From Palsa-504 sp963739615 (GTDB taxonomy: Bacteria; Actinomycetota; Actinomycetes; Streptosporangiales; Streptosporangiaceae), in assembly GCA_963739615.1 (NCBI GenBank), contig CAVUBD010000006.1:14573-78572 (forward strand): a stretch of DNA of 64,000 nt, read 5' to 3'. Positions 15,928 through 24,368 of this stretch are shown here, one piece after another; position 1 is the first letter of the stretch, and each line of letters begins with the position of its first letter. Both the position numbers and the translations under genes were made by a program. The notes below the pieces were generated by a model. It did not search any database, was not told where the DNA came from, and worked only from the letters and a program-made list of their open reading frames with translations.

Positions 15928-16824
15928 CTAGCGGGAGAATCTGGAAAATCGTGCGGTGACGAGGCGGGCCGCGATCATGAGGATGAAGCACAGGGCGATC
16001 AGGGTGAGCGCCGCGCCCCAGCCGCGGTCCTGCGCGCCGACGTACGGCTGGTTCGCGTTCGCGAAGATCTGCGAGGGCAGCGCCGTGTTGGCGCCGCTGA
16101 ACACATTCTTGTTCGCCGAGGCCGCCGCGCCGATGCAGAAGAGCAGCGGCGCCGTCTCTCCCGCGGCCCGGGCGACGGCGAGCAGCGCGCCGCTGACGAT
16201 CCCGCCGATCGCCGCGGGCAGCACCACGGTCACCGTCACGCGGGCCTTGGTAGCGCCGAGGGCATAGCTGCCTTCGCGCAGCGAGTTCGGCACCAGCCTC
16301 AGCATCTCGTAGCTGGAGCGGATCACGATCGGCAGCATCAGGCAGGCCAGGGCGAAGGCGCCGGCCAGGCCGGACAAGCCGAAGTGCAGCACCCAGATCG
16401 TGAAGATGAACAGGCCCATCACGATCGATGGCACGCCCGTCATCACGTCGCTGAAGAACCCGATGAGCGCCGCCAGCCAGTTCTTGCCGCCGTACTCGTT
16501 GAGGTAGATCGCGCCCAATATGCCGAGCGGCACGGCCATGACCGTGGCCAGCGCGGTGATCTCGATGGTGCCGAGCACCGCGGGCCCCATCCCGCCCACG
16601 CCCGCGGGCGCGACGGTCGACGGGATCGGGCCGCCGGTCAAGAAGGACCAGCTGATGATCGAGGCGCCCTTGGCGATCACGGTGAACAGGACGAACCCCA
16701 GCGGGATGATCACCAGCATGAACGAGACCACCATCAGGGTGGTCATGATGCGGTTCTTGGTGCGCCGCCAGCCCTTCGCCTCTCGCAGGTCGGGTTGCTG
16801 CGGTTCAGCGGTGACGACAGCCAT
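15928..16824 (-). CDS. pstA: Phosphate ABC transporter permease PstA
   Basis: 298 aa from ATG 16822-16824, which overlaps the pstC stop by one base (TGATG). Six membrane segments; the cytoplasmic EAA loop is in LREGSYALGATKARVTVTVVLP. The much longer open frame that starts inside pstC is out of frame for the transporter and is not the gene. Forms the membrane channel with PstC. Confidence 0.94.
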   Translation of the reverse strand: MAVVTAEPQQPDLREAKGWRRTKNRIMTTLMVVSFMLVIIPLGFVLFTVIAKGASIISWSFLTGGPIPSTVAPAGVGGMGPAVLGTIEITALATVMAVPLGILGAIYLNEYGGKNWLAALIGFFSDVMTGVPSIVMGLFIFTIWVLHFGLSGLAGAFALACLMLPIVIRSSYEMLRLVPNSLREGSYALGATKARVTVTVVLPAAIGGIVSGALLAVARAAGETAPLLFCIGAAASANKNVFSGANTALPSQIFANANQPYVGAQDRGWGAALTLIALCFILMIAARLVTARFSRFSR

Positions 16825-17804
16825 CAGGCACCCCGCTTCCGCCGGGCGTTGCGTTCCACGATCCCCCGGGCTAGGACGTTGATGATGATGGTGAAGACGA
16901 ACAGGAGCACGCCGATTCCCATCAGCGCGGCGCGGGACAGGCCGAAGGCCTCGCCGAACTGGTTCGCGATGACCGCGGGCATGTTGTAGCCGGGAGCGAA
17001 CAGGTGCGAGGTGATCACGGGCGACGAGCCGATCACCAGGGCTACGGCGATCGTCTCGCCCATCGCCCGGCCCAGGCCGAGCAGCACCGCACCGACGATG
17101 CCGCCCTGGCTGTGCGGCAACACGGCGCCGCGGATCGTCTCCCACCGGGTGGCGCCCAGCGCGTACGCGCCCTCCTTGTCGATCGCCGGCACCGTGGCGA
17201 TGACCTCGCGCGACAGCGAGGTCACGATCGGCGTGATCATGAAGGCCAGGATGATGCCGGCGGTGAAGAACGAGGCCCCGCTGGTGGGCGGTCCGAACAG
17301 GGAGCCGAGCACCGGGACGCCGTTGACGCCCGAGCCTATCGAGGCATAAATGTGCTGGATCCAGGGGGCGAAGACCAGGATCCCCCACAGACCCCAGACC
17401 ACCGACGGGACCACCGCCAGGAGGTCGATCACGTACACGATCGGCCGCGACCACCGGTAGGGTACGACCTCGGTCAGGAGCAGGGCGATGCCTAGGCTGA
17501 CCGGGACGGCCATCACGAGCGCGATCACCGCCGTGATGGCCGTCCCGTAAATGAAGGCCAGCGCACCGTACTGGTTGGCCCCGGGGTTCCAGTTGTTCGT
17601 AAAGATCTTCCAGCCCTCGGTGGTGAACCACGACGAGGCCTGCTGGCTGGTCGTGACGGCGATCAGGACCAGGATCACCAGCACCAGCAGGCCGCACGCG
17701 AGCGCGAGGACCTGGAAGCCGCGGTCGCCGAGCGGCCGCCGCTCTGACAGGGCGCGGGCGGATCCGGCCGGGGTGGCCTGATCCGCCCGCGCGACAGTGC
17801 TCAC
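16824..17804 (-). CDS. pstC: Phosphate ABC transporter permease PstC
   Basis: 326 aa from GTG 17802-17804. Cytoplasmic start of ~35 aa, then six membrane segments; EAA loop in KEGAYALGATRWETIRGAVLP. Pairs with PstA. Separated from pstS by 47 nt, one operon. Confidence 0.94.
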   Translation of the reverse strand: MSTVARADQATPAGSARALSERRPLGDRGFQVLALACGLLVLVILVLIAVTTSQQASSWFTTEGWKIFTNNWNPGANQYGALAFIYGTAITAVIALVMAVPVSLGIALLLTEVVPYRWSRPIVYVIDLLAVVPSVVWGLWGILVFAPWIQHIYASIGSGVNGVPVLGSLFGPPTSGASFFTAGIILAFMITPIVTSLSREVIATVPAIDKEGAYALGATRWETIRGAVLPHSQGGIVGAVLLGLGRAMGETIAVALVIGSSPVITSHLFAPGYNMPAVIANQFGEAFGLSRAALMGIGVLLFVFTIIINVLARGIVERNARRKRGA

Positions 17805-17851
17805 GACAGCGAGCCGATCTGATCTGCCTGCATCACAACGCTCACTATCTA

Positions 17852-18961
17852 TTACATGCTTATCTTGCTGAGCTGCGCCTGGGCCATCGACTGGATGCTA
17901 GAGGGCAGCGGCGCGAAGCCCAGGTTGGGGAGCAGTTGCTGGCCGGCTCCGATCAGGTAGCCGATCCACGCCTTGAGCATGGCCTCGTCGTTCGCATTCG
18001 GCTGAGTCTCATAAACCAGAATGTACGACTGAGCACTGATCGGGTACGAGGTGGCGCCGGGCGCCCAGATCGCGCTGAACGTCAGGTTGGGCTTGACGGT
18101 GGCCTCGCTGGCGGCGGCGGAGGCGCCAGCCACCGACGGCGCGACGTACTGACCGTCCTTGTTCTTGATAGAAGCGAAGGTTAGCCCGGAGGCCTTGGCG
18201 TCGGAGTAGTCCACGTACCCGACGGCCCCGGGGGTGGACTTGATGGTCGACGCCACCCCGCCGTTACCGTTGCCGGCGCGGGCGGTGGAGGGCCATTTGA
18301 TGGTCGAGCTGGTGCCAAGCGTCCATCCGTCCCCCGTGGCATCGACGAGAAACTGCGTGAAGTTCTGCGTGGTGCCCGAGGAGTCCGAGCGGACTGCGAT
18401 GGTGATCGGGGTGCTGGGCAGGGTGACCCCGGGGTTGTCCGCCGCGATCGCCGAGTTGTTCCACGTCGTGATCTTGGCCTGGAAGATGCTCGCGATGACC
18501 GGCGCCGACAGCTGCAGCGGCTTGCTGAGGCCTGACAGATTGTATGAGACCGTGACCGGGGCGATCACGTCGGGGAAGTAGAGCACCGTGCCCTTGAAGG
18601 TCGACGCCTGGGCGGCGGGAATCGGCGAGTCCGAGGCCGCGTAGTTGACCACCCCCGAGGCCAGATCCGTGCGCCCCTTGCCCGAGCCGCCGGCACCGTA
18701 GTTGACCGTCATGCCGGACTGGACCGACCTGAAGGCCGAGATGGCCGCCTGCTGGTAGGTGAGCTGGAGCGTCGATCCGCTCCCGTTGAGCGTGCCGCTG
18801 AGGGCGGCGCTGCTCGACGATGCGCCCGACGCGGGCGTGCTGCTGCCCGACGTAGTGCTGCTGCTCGACGAGGATGATGAGGAGCATGCGGCGAGAGACA
18901 GCGCCGTCGCCACGACGGCGACCCCTACCGTCGTGGCCTGCCGTCTGCGTCGAAATTGCAT
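17852..18961 (-). CDS. pstS: Phosphate-binding lipoprotein PstS
   Basis: 369 aa. Lipoprotein signal with lipobox LSLAAC (Cys at residue ~26), followed by a Ser/Thr-rich linker. The phosphate-binding sequences GSGSTLQLTYQQA, GAGGSGKGRTDLASG and VRSDSSGTTQNF are all present. Start ATG has AAGGAG 8 nt upstream. Captures phosphate outside the membrane for PstCAB. The intergenic region ahead holds a four-unit PHO box, so it should be PhoP-activated under phosphate limitation. Confidence 0.95.
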   Translation of the reverse strand: MQFRRRRQATTVGVAVVATALSLAACSSSSSSSSSTTSGSSTPASGASSSSAALSGTLNGSGSTLQLTYQQAAISAFRSVQSGMTVNYGAGGSGKGRTDLASGVVNYAASDSPIPAAQASTFKGTVLYFPDVIAPVTVSYNLSGLSKPLQLSAPVIASIFQAKITTWNNSAIAADNPGVTLPSTPITIAVRSDSSGTTQNFTQFLVDATGDGWTLGTSSTIKWPSTARAGNGNGGVASTIKSTPGAVGYVDYSDAKASGLTFASIKNKDGQYVAPSVAGASAAASEATVKPNLTFSAIWAPGATSYPISAQSYILVYETQPNANDEAMLKAWIGYLIGAGQQLLPNLGFAPLPSSIQSMAQAQLSKISM

Positions 18962-19079
18962 ATCGGGTACTCCTTATGGTTTTTTCTGTTCCTCGGCCGC
19001 GATGAGCAGCCCCGGACGGCCGGTAAGCGTGCAAACCGTGGTGTGCGAGTACAGTTTGTCGGCGCAGCTGGTACCTGCG

Positions 19080-19119
19080 GGCAAACCCAAGGTGGACAAA
19101 TGGAGACCAGAAGGTTAAC
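19080..19119 (-). promoter_or_regulatory. PHO box of pstSCAB (four direct-repeat units)
   Basis: Read on the reverse strand, four 11-nt units start with GTTAACC (19113-19119), GGTCTCC (19102-19108), GTCCACC (19091-19097) and GTTTGCC (19080-19086). They match the Streptomyces PhoP unit GTTCACC at 6, 5, 6 and 5 of 7 positions with exact 11-bp spacing. A weaker fifth unit (GGTACCA) may follow. They lie about 120-160 bases upstream of the pstS start. Confidence 0.78.
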
Positions 19120-19283
19120 TTATGGTGTCCTGAATCCTGGCTGGCGTGGTACCCGGACGCAGCGGCCCGAATGCCGCAGCCCAGGTAAGCCCGGCCGCGC
19201 TGGCCCTCCTGCTGCCGCTCACCCCGGCGAGGCCCGTCGTTCACCTATATGACATCGAGTGGCCGTCTGGCCGTTCCTTTGTT

Positions 19284-19305
19284 GTTCAACTCCTGTTCAC
19301 CTGAG
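19284..19305 (+). promoter_or_regulatory. Second PHO box, facing the GntR-type gene
   Basis: Two adjacent 11-nt units GTTCAACTCCT and GTTCACCTGAG match the PHO core GTTCACC at 6/7 and 7/7. A single extra GTTCACC is at 19239-19245. The box lies just before the first possible start (19316) of the forward-strand regulator gene, so it may control that gene and not only pstS. Confidence 0.6.
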
Positions 19306-19315
19306 ATGAATATCA

Positions 19316-20287
19316 ATGGGCGTGGGCAGGCGAGATATTGCCGTTCGCACTTCGGCGGAGGACGAGTGGGCGCAAGTTGTCGGTGGACGCGGATCAGGCG
19401 CAATCCCCTTTTCGGCGACCGTGCAGGCCGGCCCGATCGCGGCGATACGCGGAATGACCGCTAACGCCGGGGGACGTGACCATCCCATCCCCTTGCCGCC
19501 AGCCTCGCCGTTCCCTGAGGCATCGCCATCGGGGGGCGCGTCCGGCCCGGAAGGAACACGAGCACCGACGGGGGCCACAGGAGTGCTGGCTGACCGGATG
19601 GCGGCGGCGCTCGTGCACCGGGAACCTGGCTGGCGGCTGCCCCGGCGCAGCGCGCTGGCCCGGCGGTATAACGTCAGCCTGACCGAGATCGACGCCGCGA
19701 TAAGCGATCTCGCTCGCCGGTCGCTCGTCCGTCGGCTGCCTGACGGGCAGCTGTACCGGGCCAGTCCGGCCGACTACTGGATCCCGATCGAGGGCGTGGC
19801 CGGGCTCGGCACGCGACTTGATCCGATGGGGAGCTCGATCGCCTGCCAGACCAGGCATGTGTCCCGGCGTGAGGCGCCGCAGGATGTGGCCTGGGCTCTG
19901 CGGCTGCCATCTGGCGCGTCCATCCGCGTGGTCAGGTGCGTCTGGGCGTCCGCGGGTGACCCGGCCGCCGTGTCAACGGCCTACCTGCATCAGCCGCCCG
20001 ATGACGAGGACACGCGGGACGACCTGCAGGCCGATCCGGAATTCTCGTCGTTCGGTGCGGTGCTCACCGCCTGGCCGGCGGCGGCGGTGAGCGTGGAGAT
20101 GTGCCCGCCTCAGCCGTCGGTCGCCCGCAGCCTGCGGCTGTCACCCGGGCAGCCGGTCATCACGGTGACGGTCAGGTTCGATGATTCCGACTCCGGAGAG
20201 CCAACCGCTCTTACCGTGGTGATGCTGAAACCAGAGTTGTTCAGGGTCGCGATCGACACCACTGAGGCACCGGCTCATACGCCCTAA
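19316..20287 (+). CDS. GntR-type transcriptional regulator
   Basis: Up to 323 aa; the start is uncertain. ATG 19316 has a weak ribosome site and sits only 10 nt after the PHO box, while ATG 19454 or GTG 19582 would remove a low-complexity N-terminus. The winged helix is at about residues 88-150: VLADRMAAALVHREPGWRL, RRSALARRYNVSLTEIDAAI, RSLVRRLPDGQLY. The rest resembles a UTRA ligand domain (about 160-310). The next gene begins 72 nt downstream, and I take it as the regulator of the two large membrane proteins (inference from position). Confidence 0.7.
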   Translation: MGVGRRDIAVRTSAEDEWAQVVGGRGSGAIPFSATVQAGPIAAIRGMTANAGGRDHPIPLPPASPFPEASPSGGASGPEGTRAPTGATGVLADRMAAALVHREPGWRLPRRSALARRYNVSLTEIDAAISDLARRSLVRRLPDGQLYRASPADYWIPIEGVAGLGTRLDPMGSSIACQTRHVSRREAPQDVAWALRLPSGASIRVVRCVWASAGDPAAVSTAYLHQPPDDEDTRDDLQADPEFSSFGAVLTAWPAAAVSVEMCPPQPSVARSLRLSPGQPVITVTVRFDDSDSGEPTALTVVMLKPELFRVAIDTTEAPAHTP

Positions 20288-20358
20288 GCGGGCGCGGGCG
20301 CTCGGAAACGGTAACCACCTGGACACATGCGCGCTGCACCTGGGACGCTGGAGCCGAG

Positions 20359-22170
20359 ATGCCGGCCGAAGTCGTGACAGAGGCGGAACAGATGCCACGG
20401 CGTGCCCGATACCTCGTCCCCCAGGGACTGCCGCGCCGGGGCGAAATACTCGCGGCCGGCGTGGTACTCGTGGTAGTCGCGCATGTGCTGTTCGCGCAGC
20501 TGACGATGCTCATTGCCGCCGTGTTCTACCTGATCACCAAGATGACCAGGTGGCGCCTGTCGTGGCTGCTTGTTCCGGTCTTGGCCGCGCTGGCGTGGAC
20601 CGTTGCGGTGGGCCCGCGGGCCGCGGCCGCGGGGTTCGCCGACGGCCCCGCCCAGGTGGCAAGCTATCTCGGGGCCAGCGGCCACCAGGTCAGCCACCTC
20701 CTGCATTTCACGGCCGCCTTCGCCGGCCTGAGCATCTGGCTGCCGCGACAGCTTCCGCTCGCGGTGCTCGCCGGCGCCGCGGAGGCCGCCCTGGCCGGCT
20801 GGCTGAGCTGGCTGCACACCGATGAGCGAAACGTGCCGCCGGCCCGGCCGGGCCTGATCACGGCGGCCCGGCGCGCCGCCACCATCCGGGCGATCCGGGC
20901 CGGTGGCGTCGTGACCAGGGATGGCGGCTGCCTGGGGGTGGTGGCAGGATCAGGCGCGCGGGTCGCCCTATCGTGGTCGGAGGCGGCCGGCGGGATAGCC
21001 GTCTGCGGGTCGGCCGGACCGGACGTGCTGACCACCGGCTTTCAGCTGGTGTACGCCGCCGTGCGGCGGCGCAAGCCGGTATTCGCTGTGGACCTCACCT
21101 CCGATCCCGGCCTGCCGGCCAAACTGGCCGCGGTCTGCGCTGAATCAGGCGCGCCGCTGCAGGTTTTCGGCGAGATGGACGCCGGGCGGGACAGATCAGC
21201 CGCAGCGCCGATCGCGCCAGGGTGCTACGAGCCGTTCCGCCACGGTGATCCCGCGTGGCGAGCCGCACTGGTCACGGCCATGCTCAGCTGGGAAGGGCCT
21301 GGCCGCCAGTACCGGCGCAGCTGTACCGCCTACCTCGAGGACGTCTTCGAACTGCTCGACGCCGCGCCGGGCGATCCGCGAGTTGCCGTCCTTGATGAGG
21401 TCATTCACCTGCTCAACCCCACGGCGATGCGGGCGCGGATGGAGTACGTGCCCGCGGCCTACCCTCGTCGCGATGCGCTCGCTGAGCGAACCCGGGTATC
21501 GGTGAGCCTCCTCCACGCCGAGCCCGCGACCACCGCGCAGCTGACGCGGCAGTTGCGTGAACTCCGGGCGTCACCGTTCGGGCCGTGGCTGCGGCCATCC
21601 GGCCGGGGGCAGGCGGCCGAGATCGATCTCGGCCGCGCGGTCACCGAACGGGCCGTGGTGCTCTTCCGCCTCGGGGGACCAGCGGGGGCGGCGGGGGCGG
21701 GCGCCGCGATGCTCACCCGCCTGGTGTGCCAGGATCTGCTGGGCGCCGGCGAGGCCCTGAGCGGCATCGGCGTCGACGGTGACGGGATCATCTGGCTGGC
21801 TGAGTGCAGCTTGCTGCCCAGGCACTGCGTCACCGACTTGATCGCTCGTGGTGCGGGCACCGGCCTGCCCGTGCTCGCGGCCACCACGTCCGCGCAGGTC
21901 GGTGCCGAGTTGTCGGAGCTCACCAACGTGGTCATCGCCCACCGGATGAACGACGCGGCGGCGGCCCAGCACCTGGCCAGGGCCGCCGGCGCCGCGGCGC
22001 CGGAGCCGCCGCCTGCGCTACGCGACGGTGAGTTTCTCCTCGCGGTCAAGCACCCGCCGCGGCTTGTCCCGCGCGGCCAGCTGGTACGGGCGAGGACGCC
22101 GCAGCTCACGCGCCCTAACCGGCACGCCGCTGAACCGCAGCGAGCGTTGAAGCGTTCGGAGGGAGTATGA
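20359..22170 (+). CDS. Membrane protein resembling a degenerate HerA/VirD4-type ATPase
   Basis: 603 aa. Three or four membrane segments in residues 29-150, then a large cytoplasmic domain. Its order of motifs follows VirD4/TraG coupling ATPases: a P-loop position at 216-227 (CGSAGPDVLTTG, with no Lys-Ser/Thr), a strand FAVDLTSDP, and a Walker B position near 475-485 (GIIWLAECSLLPRH, Ala-Glu instead of Asp-Glu) followed by GTGLPVLAATTSAQVGAELS and TNVVIAHR. The catalytic residues are therefore missing while the fold and the reading frame are kept. Probably non-hydrolytic. Stop overlaps the next start by ATGA, so the two proteins are made together. Not a described family to my knowledge. Confidence 0.6.
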   Translation: MPAEVVTEAEQMPRRARYLVPQGLPRRGEILAAGVVLVVVAHVLFAQLTMLIAAVFYLITKMTRWRLSWLLVPVLAALAWTVAVGPRAAAAGFADGPAQVASYLGASGHQVSHLLHFTAAFAGLSIWLPRQLPLAVLAGAAEAALAGWLSWLHTDERNVPPARPGLITAARRAATIRAIRAGGVVTRDGGCLGVVAGSGARVALSWSEAAGGIAVCGSAGPDVLTTGFQLVYAAVRRRKPVFAVDLTSDPGLPAKLAAVCAESGAPLQVFGEMDAGRDRSAAAPIAPGCYEPFRHGDPAWRAALVTAMLSWEGPGRQYRRSCTAYLEDVFELLDAAPGDPRVAVLDEVIHLLNPTAMRARMEYVPAAYPRRDALAERTRVSVSLLHAEPATTAQLTRQLRELRASPFGPWLRPSGRGQAAEIDLGRAVTERAVVLFRLGGPAGAAGAGAAMLTRLVCQDLLGAGEALSGIGVDGDGIIWLAECSLLPRHCVTDLIARGAGTGLPVLAATTSAQVGAELSELTNVVIAHRMNDAAAAQHLARAAGAAAPEPPPALRDGEFLLAVKHPPRLVPRGQLVRARTPQLTRPNRHAAEPQRALKRSEGV

Positions 22171-24308
22171 CCTCTGACCGCCGCGATGGTCTTTACCTGG
22201 GCTGGCAGTACGCGACGCCCTGCCAGGACCCCGGGCCGCCGCCCCGCAGGCCTACCCCGCCGGCGCAAGAACGGCTCAGCCCTGACTGGGCGATGGCCCA
22301 GCGGCGCGAGGAGAGCACACTCAACCGGCCGCTCAAGGCGGCATTCGCCGTCGCCGTGGCCATCGCGGTGGTGGCCATAGTCCTCGGGGCCGCGGGGCTG
22401 CTCGACGTTCTGGCCGTCGGCGTGGCCGTAATCTGCTGCGCGATAGTCGCGGCCGTCAGCGGGTACGCGATCTGGCAAGGTGAGCGAGCGCTGCAGTCAC
22501 GGCTGGCCGATGAGCGAACCAGGGTCGGCAGGATACGCGCCGCCCAGGAAAGCCGGCTCTTCGCCTGGCAAGCCGAACACGCCACCCGGGTGCGGGAGTG
22601 GCAAGCCCTTCGCTTCGCGTATGAGCATCAGAAGCGGTGGTACGCGGTTTGCGCTCCGGGCGGCGTTCACCGTGTGGACGTCGCAGGCGGCACCCTGTCC
22701 GGCTGGTCCGCGATGCTCGCGACGGCAGGCGCGCACCGGCTAGCGGCGGGCGACGAGGTCACGGTGCTCGACTTGTCGGGCGGCTCGGTCGGCCTTGACC
22801 TGCTCGGCTTCGCACGCGCCTCGGGCATCGACCCGCTGGTCTGGGTGCTGCCGCAAGACCTGCCCAGGCTCGACCTAGGTACCGGACTTGGCAGTAATGC
22901 CCTGGCCGATGTGCTGTCCTTGGTGGCCAGCGTCAGCGAAGAAGCGCGTGCCACCCGCGACCTCTCCCTCGACAACGCCATCCTCGAGCGCGTCATCGAC
23001 TCGCTCGGCGGCCGGGCGACCGTCGCCAGCGTCGCGGCCGCCCTGCGGGCGCTGGCGCAGATCGGGGACCCCCGCGACGACGTGGCCGCCGGCCTGATCA
23101 CGGCCGGGCAGGTGGACAGGCTCATCGCCATGTTCGGCCGCGGCGCCACCGACCGCGTGGTCCTCGAACGAGCCTGGATCCTGGAGTCCCAGCTGCGCAA
23201 GCTGGCGCCGGTCGGCACCGCGCTGGTACCGCTGCCGCGCAGTGCCCTGCGCGTCGTTGCCTTGAGCCCGGGGGCGGGCGCGGCTGAGGGCAATGTCCTC
23301 GGGACCTACCTGGCGGTCGCGCTGACGCACGAACTGCGCGAGACGCGACCGGGCCGGCCGTGGCAGCACACCCTGTTCGTGCTCGCCGCGGAAAGGCTGC
23401 GCGGCGACACGCTCGACCGGCTCAGTGATATATGCGAGAGCACAGGGACCGGGCTTGTGCTCGCCTACCGTGCCATCTCCCCGCACGTCAAGCAGCGTCT
23501 CGGGCGCGGGAACGCCGCGGTCGCCTTCATGCGACTCGGGAACGCCGAAGACGCCAAGGCCGCGAGCGAGCAGCTGGGCACCGAGCATCGCTTTGTGCTG
23601 TCTCAGCTCACCGAGACGATAGGCCTATCTGTCACCGACACGACCGCCAGCGCGTATACCAGCACCACGGGTTCGGTCAGTTCGATCGCCACGTCGTGGT
23701 CGACCAGCGAAGGGACGTCGCGCAGCACCGGGCACGGCCATAGTGACGCCGGCAGCATGCTGCTGCCCGCACGCGCCACGTTCTCGCGCAACGTCCAGGC
23801 CAGCGATTCGCGCAGCACCGGTGAAAGTGACTCGGTGAGCGCTGGCATCAGCACAAGTACCGCGTGGGGGACGACGACCTCGAAGGCGACAGGTGACAGC
23901 GAATCGCTCGCCCTGGCCACGCAACGTTCCCGTGAGTTCCTCGTCGAGCAGCACGAACTCCAGGAGCTGCCTGCCAGCGCCATGATCATCACGTACGCCG
24001 CTCCGGCGGGACGGCAGGTCATCATGGCCGACGCCAATCCCGGTATCGCCGGGCTCAGCGCCGCCACCTCGCTGACGCTGGAGGAGTTCCGGGCCAGGCC
24101 TGCCCCGGCCGCGGCTGCCCCGGCCGCGGCTGCCCCGGCCGCGGCGGCCCCGGCCGCGGCGGCTGAATCGCGGCCTGCGCCGGAACCCGGCCGAGGTGAC
24201 GACGGCCAGCAGGCCCCGGAGAGCTGGCGTTCGGGCCGCGGCCGGCCCGCGCCCAATCTAGGGCCTCCGCCGCCGCGTCTTGACTGGCGCAAGCGCCGGT
24301 CTCTGTGA
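22167..24308 (+). CDS. Membrane protein, second HerA/VirD4-like partner with Ser/Thr-rich domain
   Basis: 713 aa, translationally coupled to the preceding gene. Two membrane segments (57-79 and 80-102), a coiled coil at 104-155, then an ATPase-like core: EVTVLDLSGGSVGLDLLGFA and LVWVLPQDLPRLDLG, and a late strand HTLFVLAAERLRGDTLDRLS followed by STGTGLVLAYRAISPHVKQR. No Walker A Lys is seen. Residues ~491-580 are almost pure Ser/Thr/Gly, then REFLVEQHELQELPASAMII, as near the C-terminus of coupling ATPases. An Ala-Pro repeat and a Pro/Arg tail close the protein. Likely forms a complex with the upstream protein; function unknown. Confidence 0.58.
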   Translation: MTSDRRDGLYLGWQYATPCQDPGPPPRRPTPPAQERLSPDWAMAQRREESTLNRPLKAAFAVAVAIAVVAIVLGAAGLLDVLAVGVAVICCAIVAAVSGYAIWQGERALQSRLADERTRVGRIRAAQESRLFAWQAEHATRVREWQALRFAYEHQKRWYAVCAPGGVHRVDVAGGTLSGWSAMLATAGAHRLAAGDEVTVLDLSGGSVGLDLLGFARASGIDPLVWVLPQDLPRLDLGTGLGSNALADVLSLVASVSEEARATRDLSLDNAILERVIDSLGGRATVASVAAALRALAQIGDPRDDVAAGLITAGQVDRLIAMFGRGATDRVVLERAWILESQLRKLAPVGTALVPLPRSALRVVALSPGAGAAEGNVLGTYLAVALTHELRETRPGRPWQHTLFVLAAERLRGDTLDRLSDICESTGTGLVLAYRAISPHVKQRLGRGNAAVAFMRLGNAEDAKAASEQLGTEHRFVLSQLTETIGLSVTDTTASAYTSTTGSVSSIATSWSTSEGTSRSTGHGHSDAGSMLLPARATFSRNVQASDSRSTGESDSVSAGISTSTAWGTTTSKATGDSESLALATQRSREFLVEQHELQELPASAMIITYAAPAGRQVIMADANPGIAGLSAATSLTLEEFRARPAPAAAAPAAAAPAAAAPAAAAESRPAPEPGRGDDGQQAPESWRSGRGRPAPNLGPPPPRLDWRKRRSL

Positions 24309-24368
24309 CGATATCGGTGGCGGATCTTACGGTGAGCCGGACCGCGACCGGATAACATCGGGCCCGAG

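Noticed and set aside
15928..17697. 589-codon reverse frame suggesting one giant permease
   Set aside because: Only the last 298 codons are PstA; the first half is an out-of-frame reading of pstC.
22167..24308. Conjugative element (T4SS coupling protein locus)
   Set aside because: No relaxase, integrase, VirB4-like or replication gene near; flanked by housekeeping pst and murT-gatD genes.
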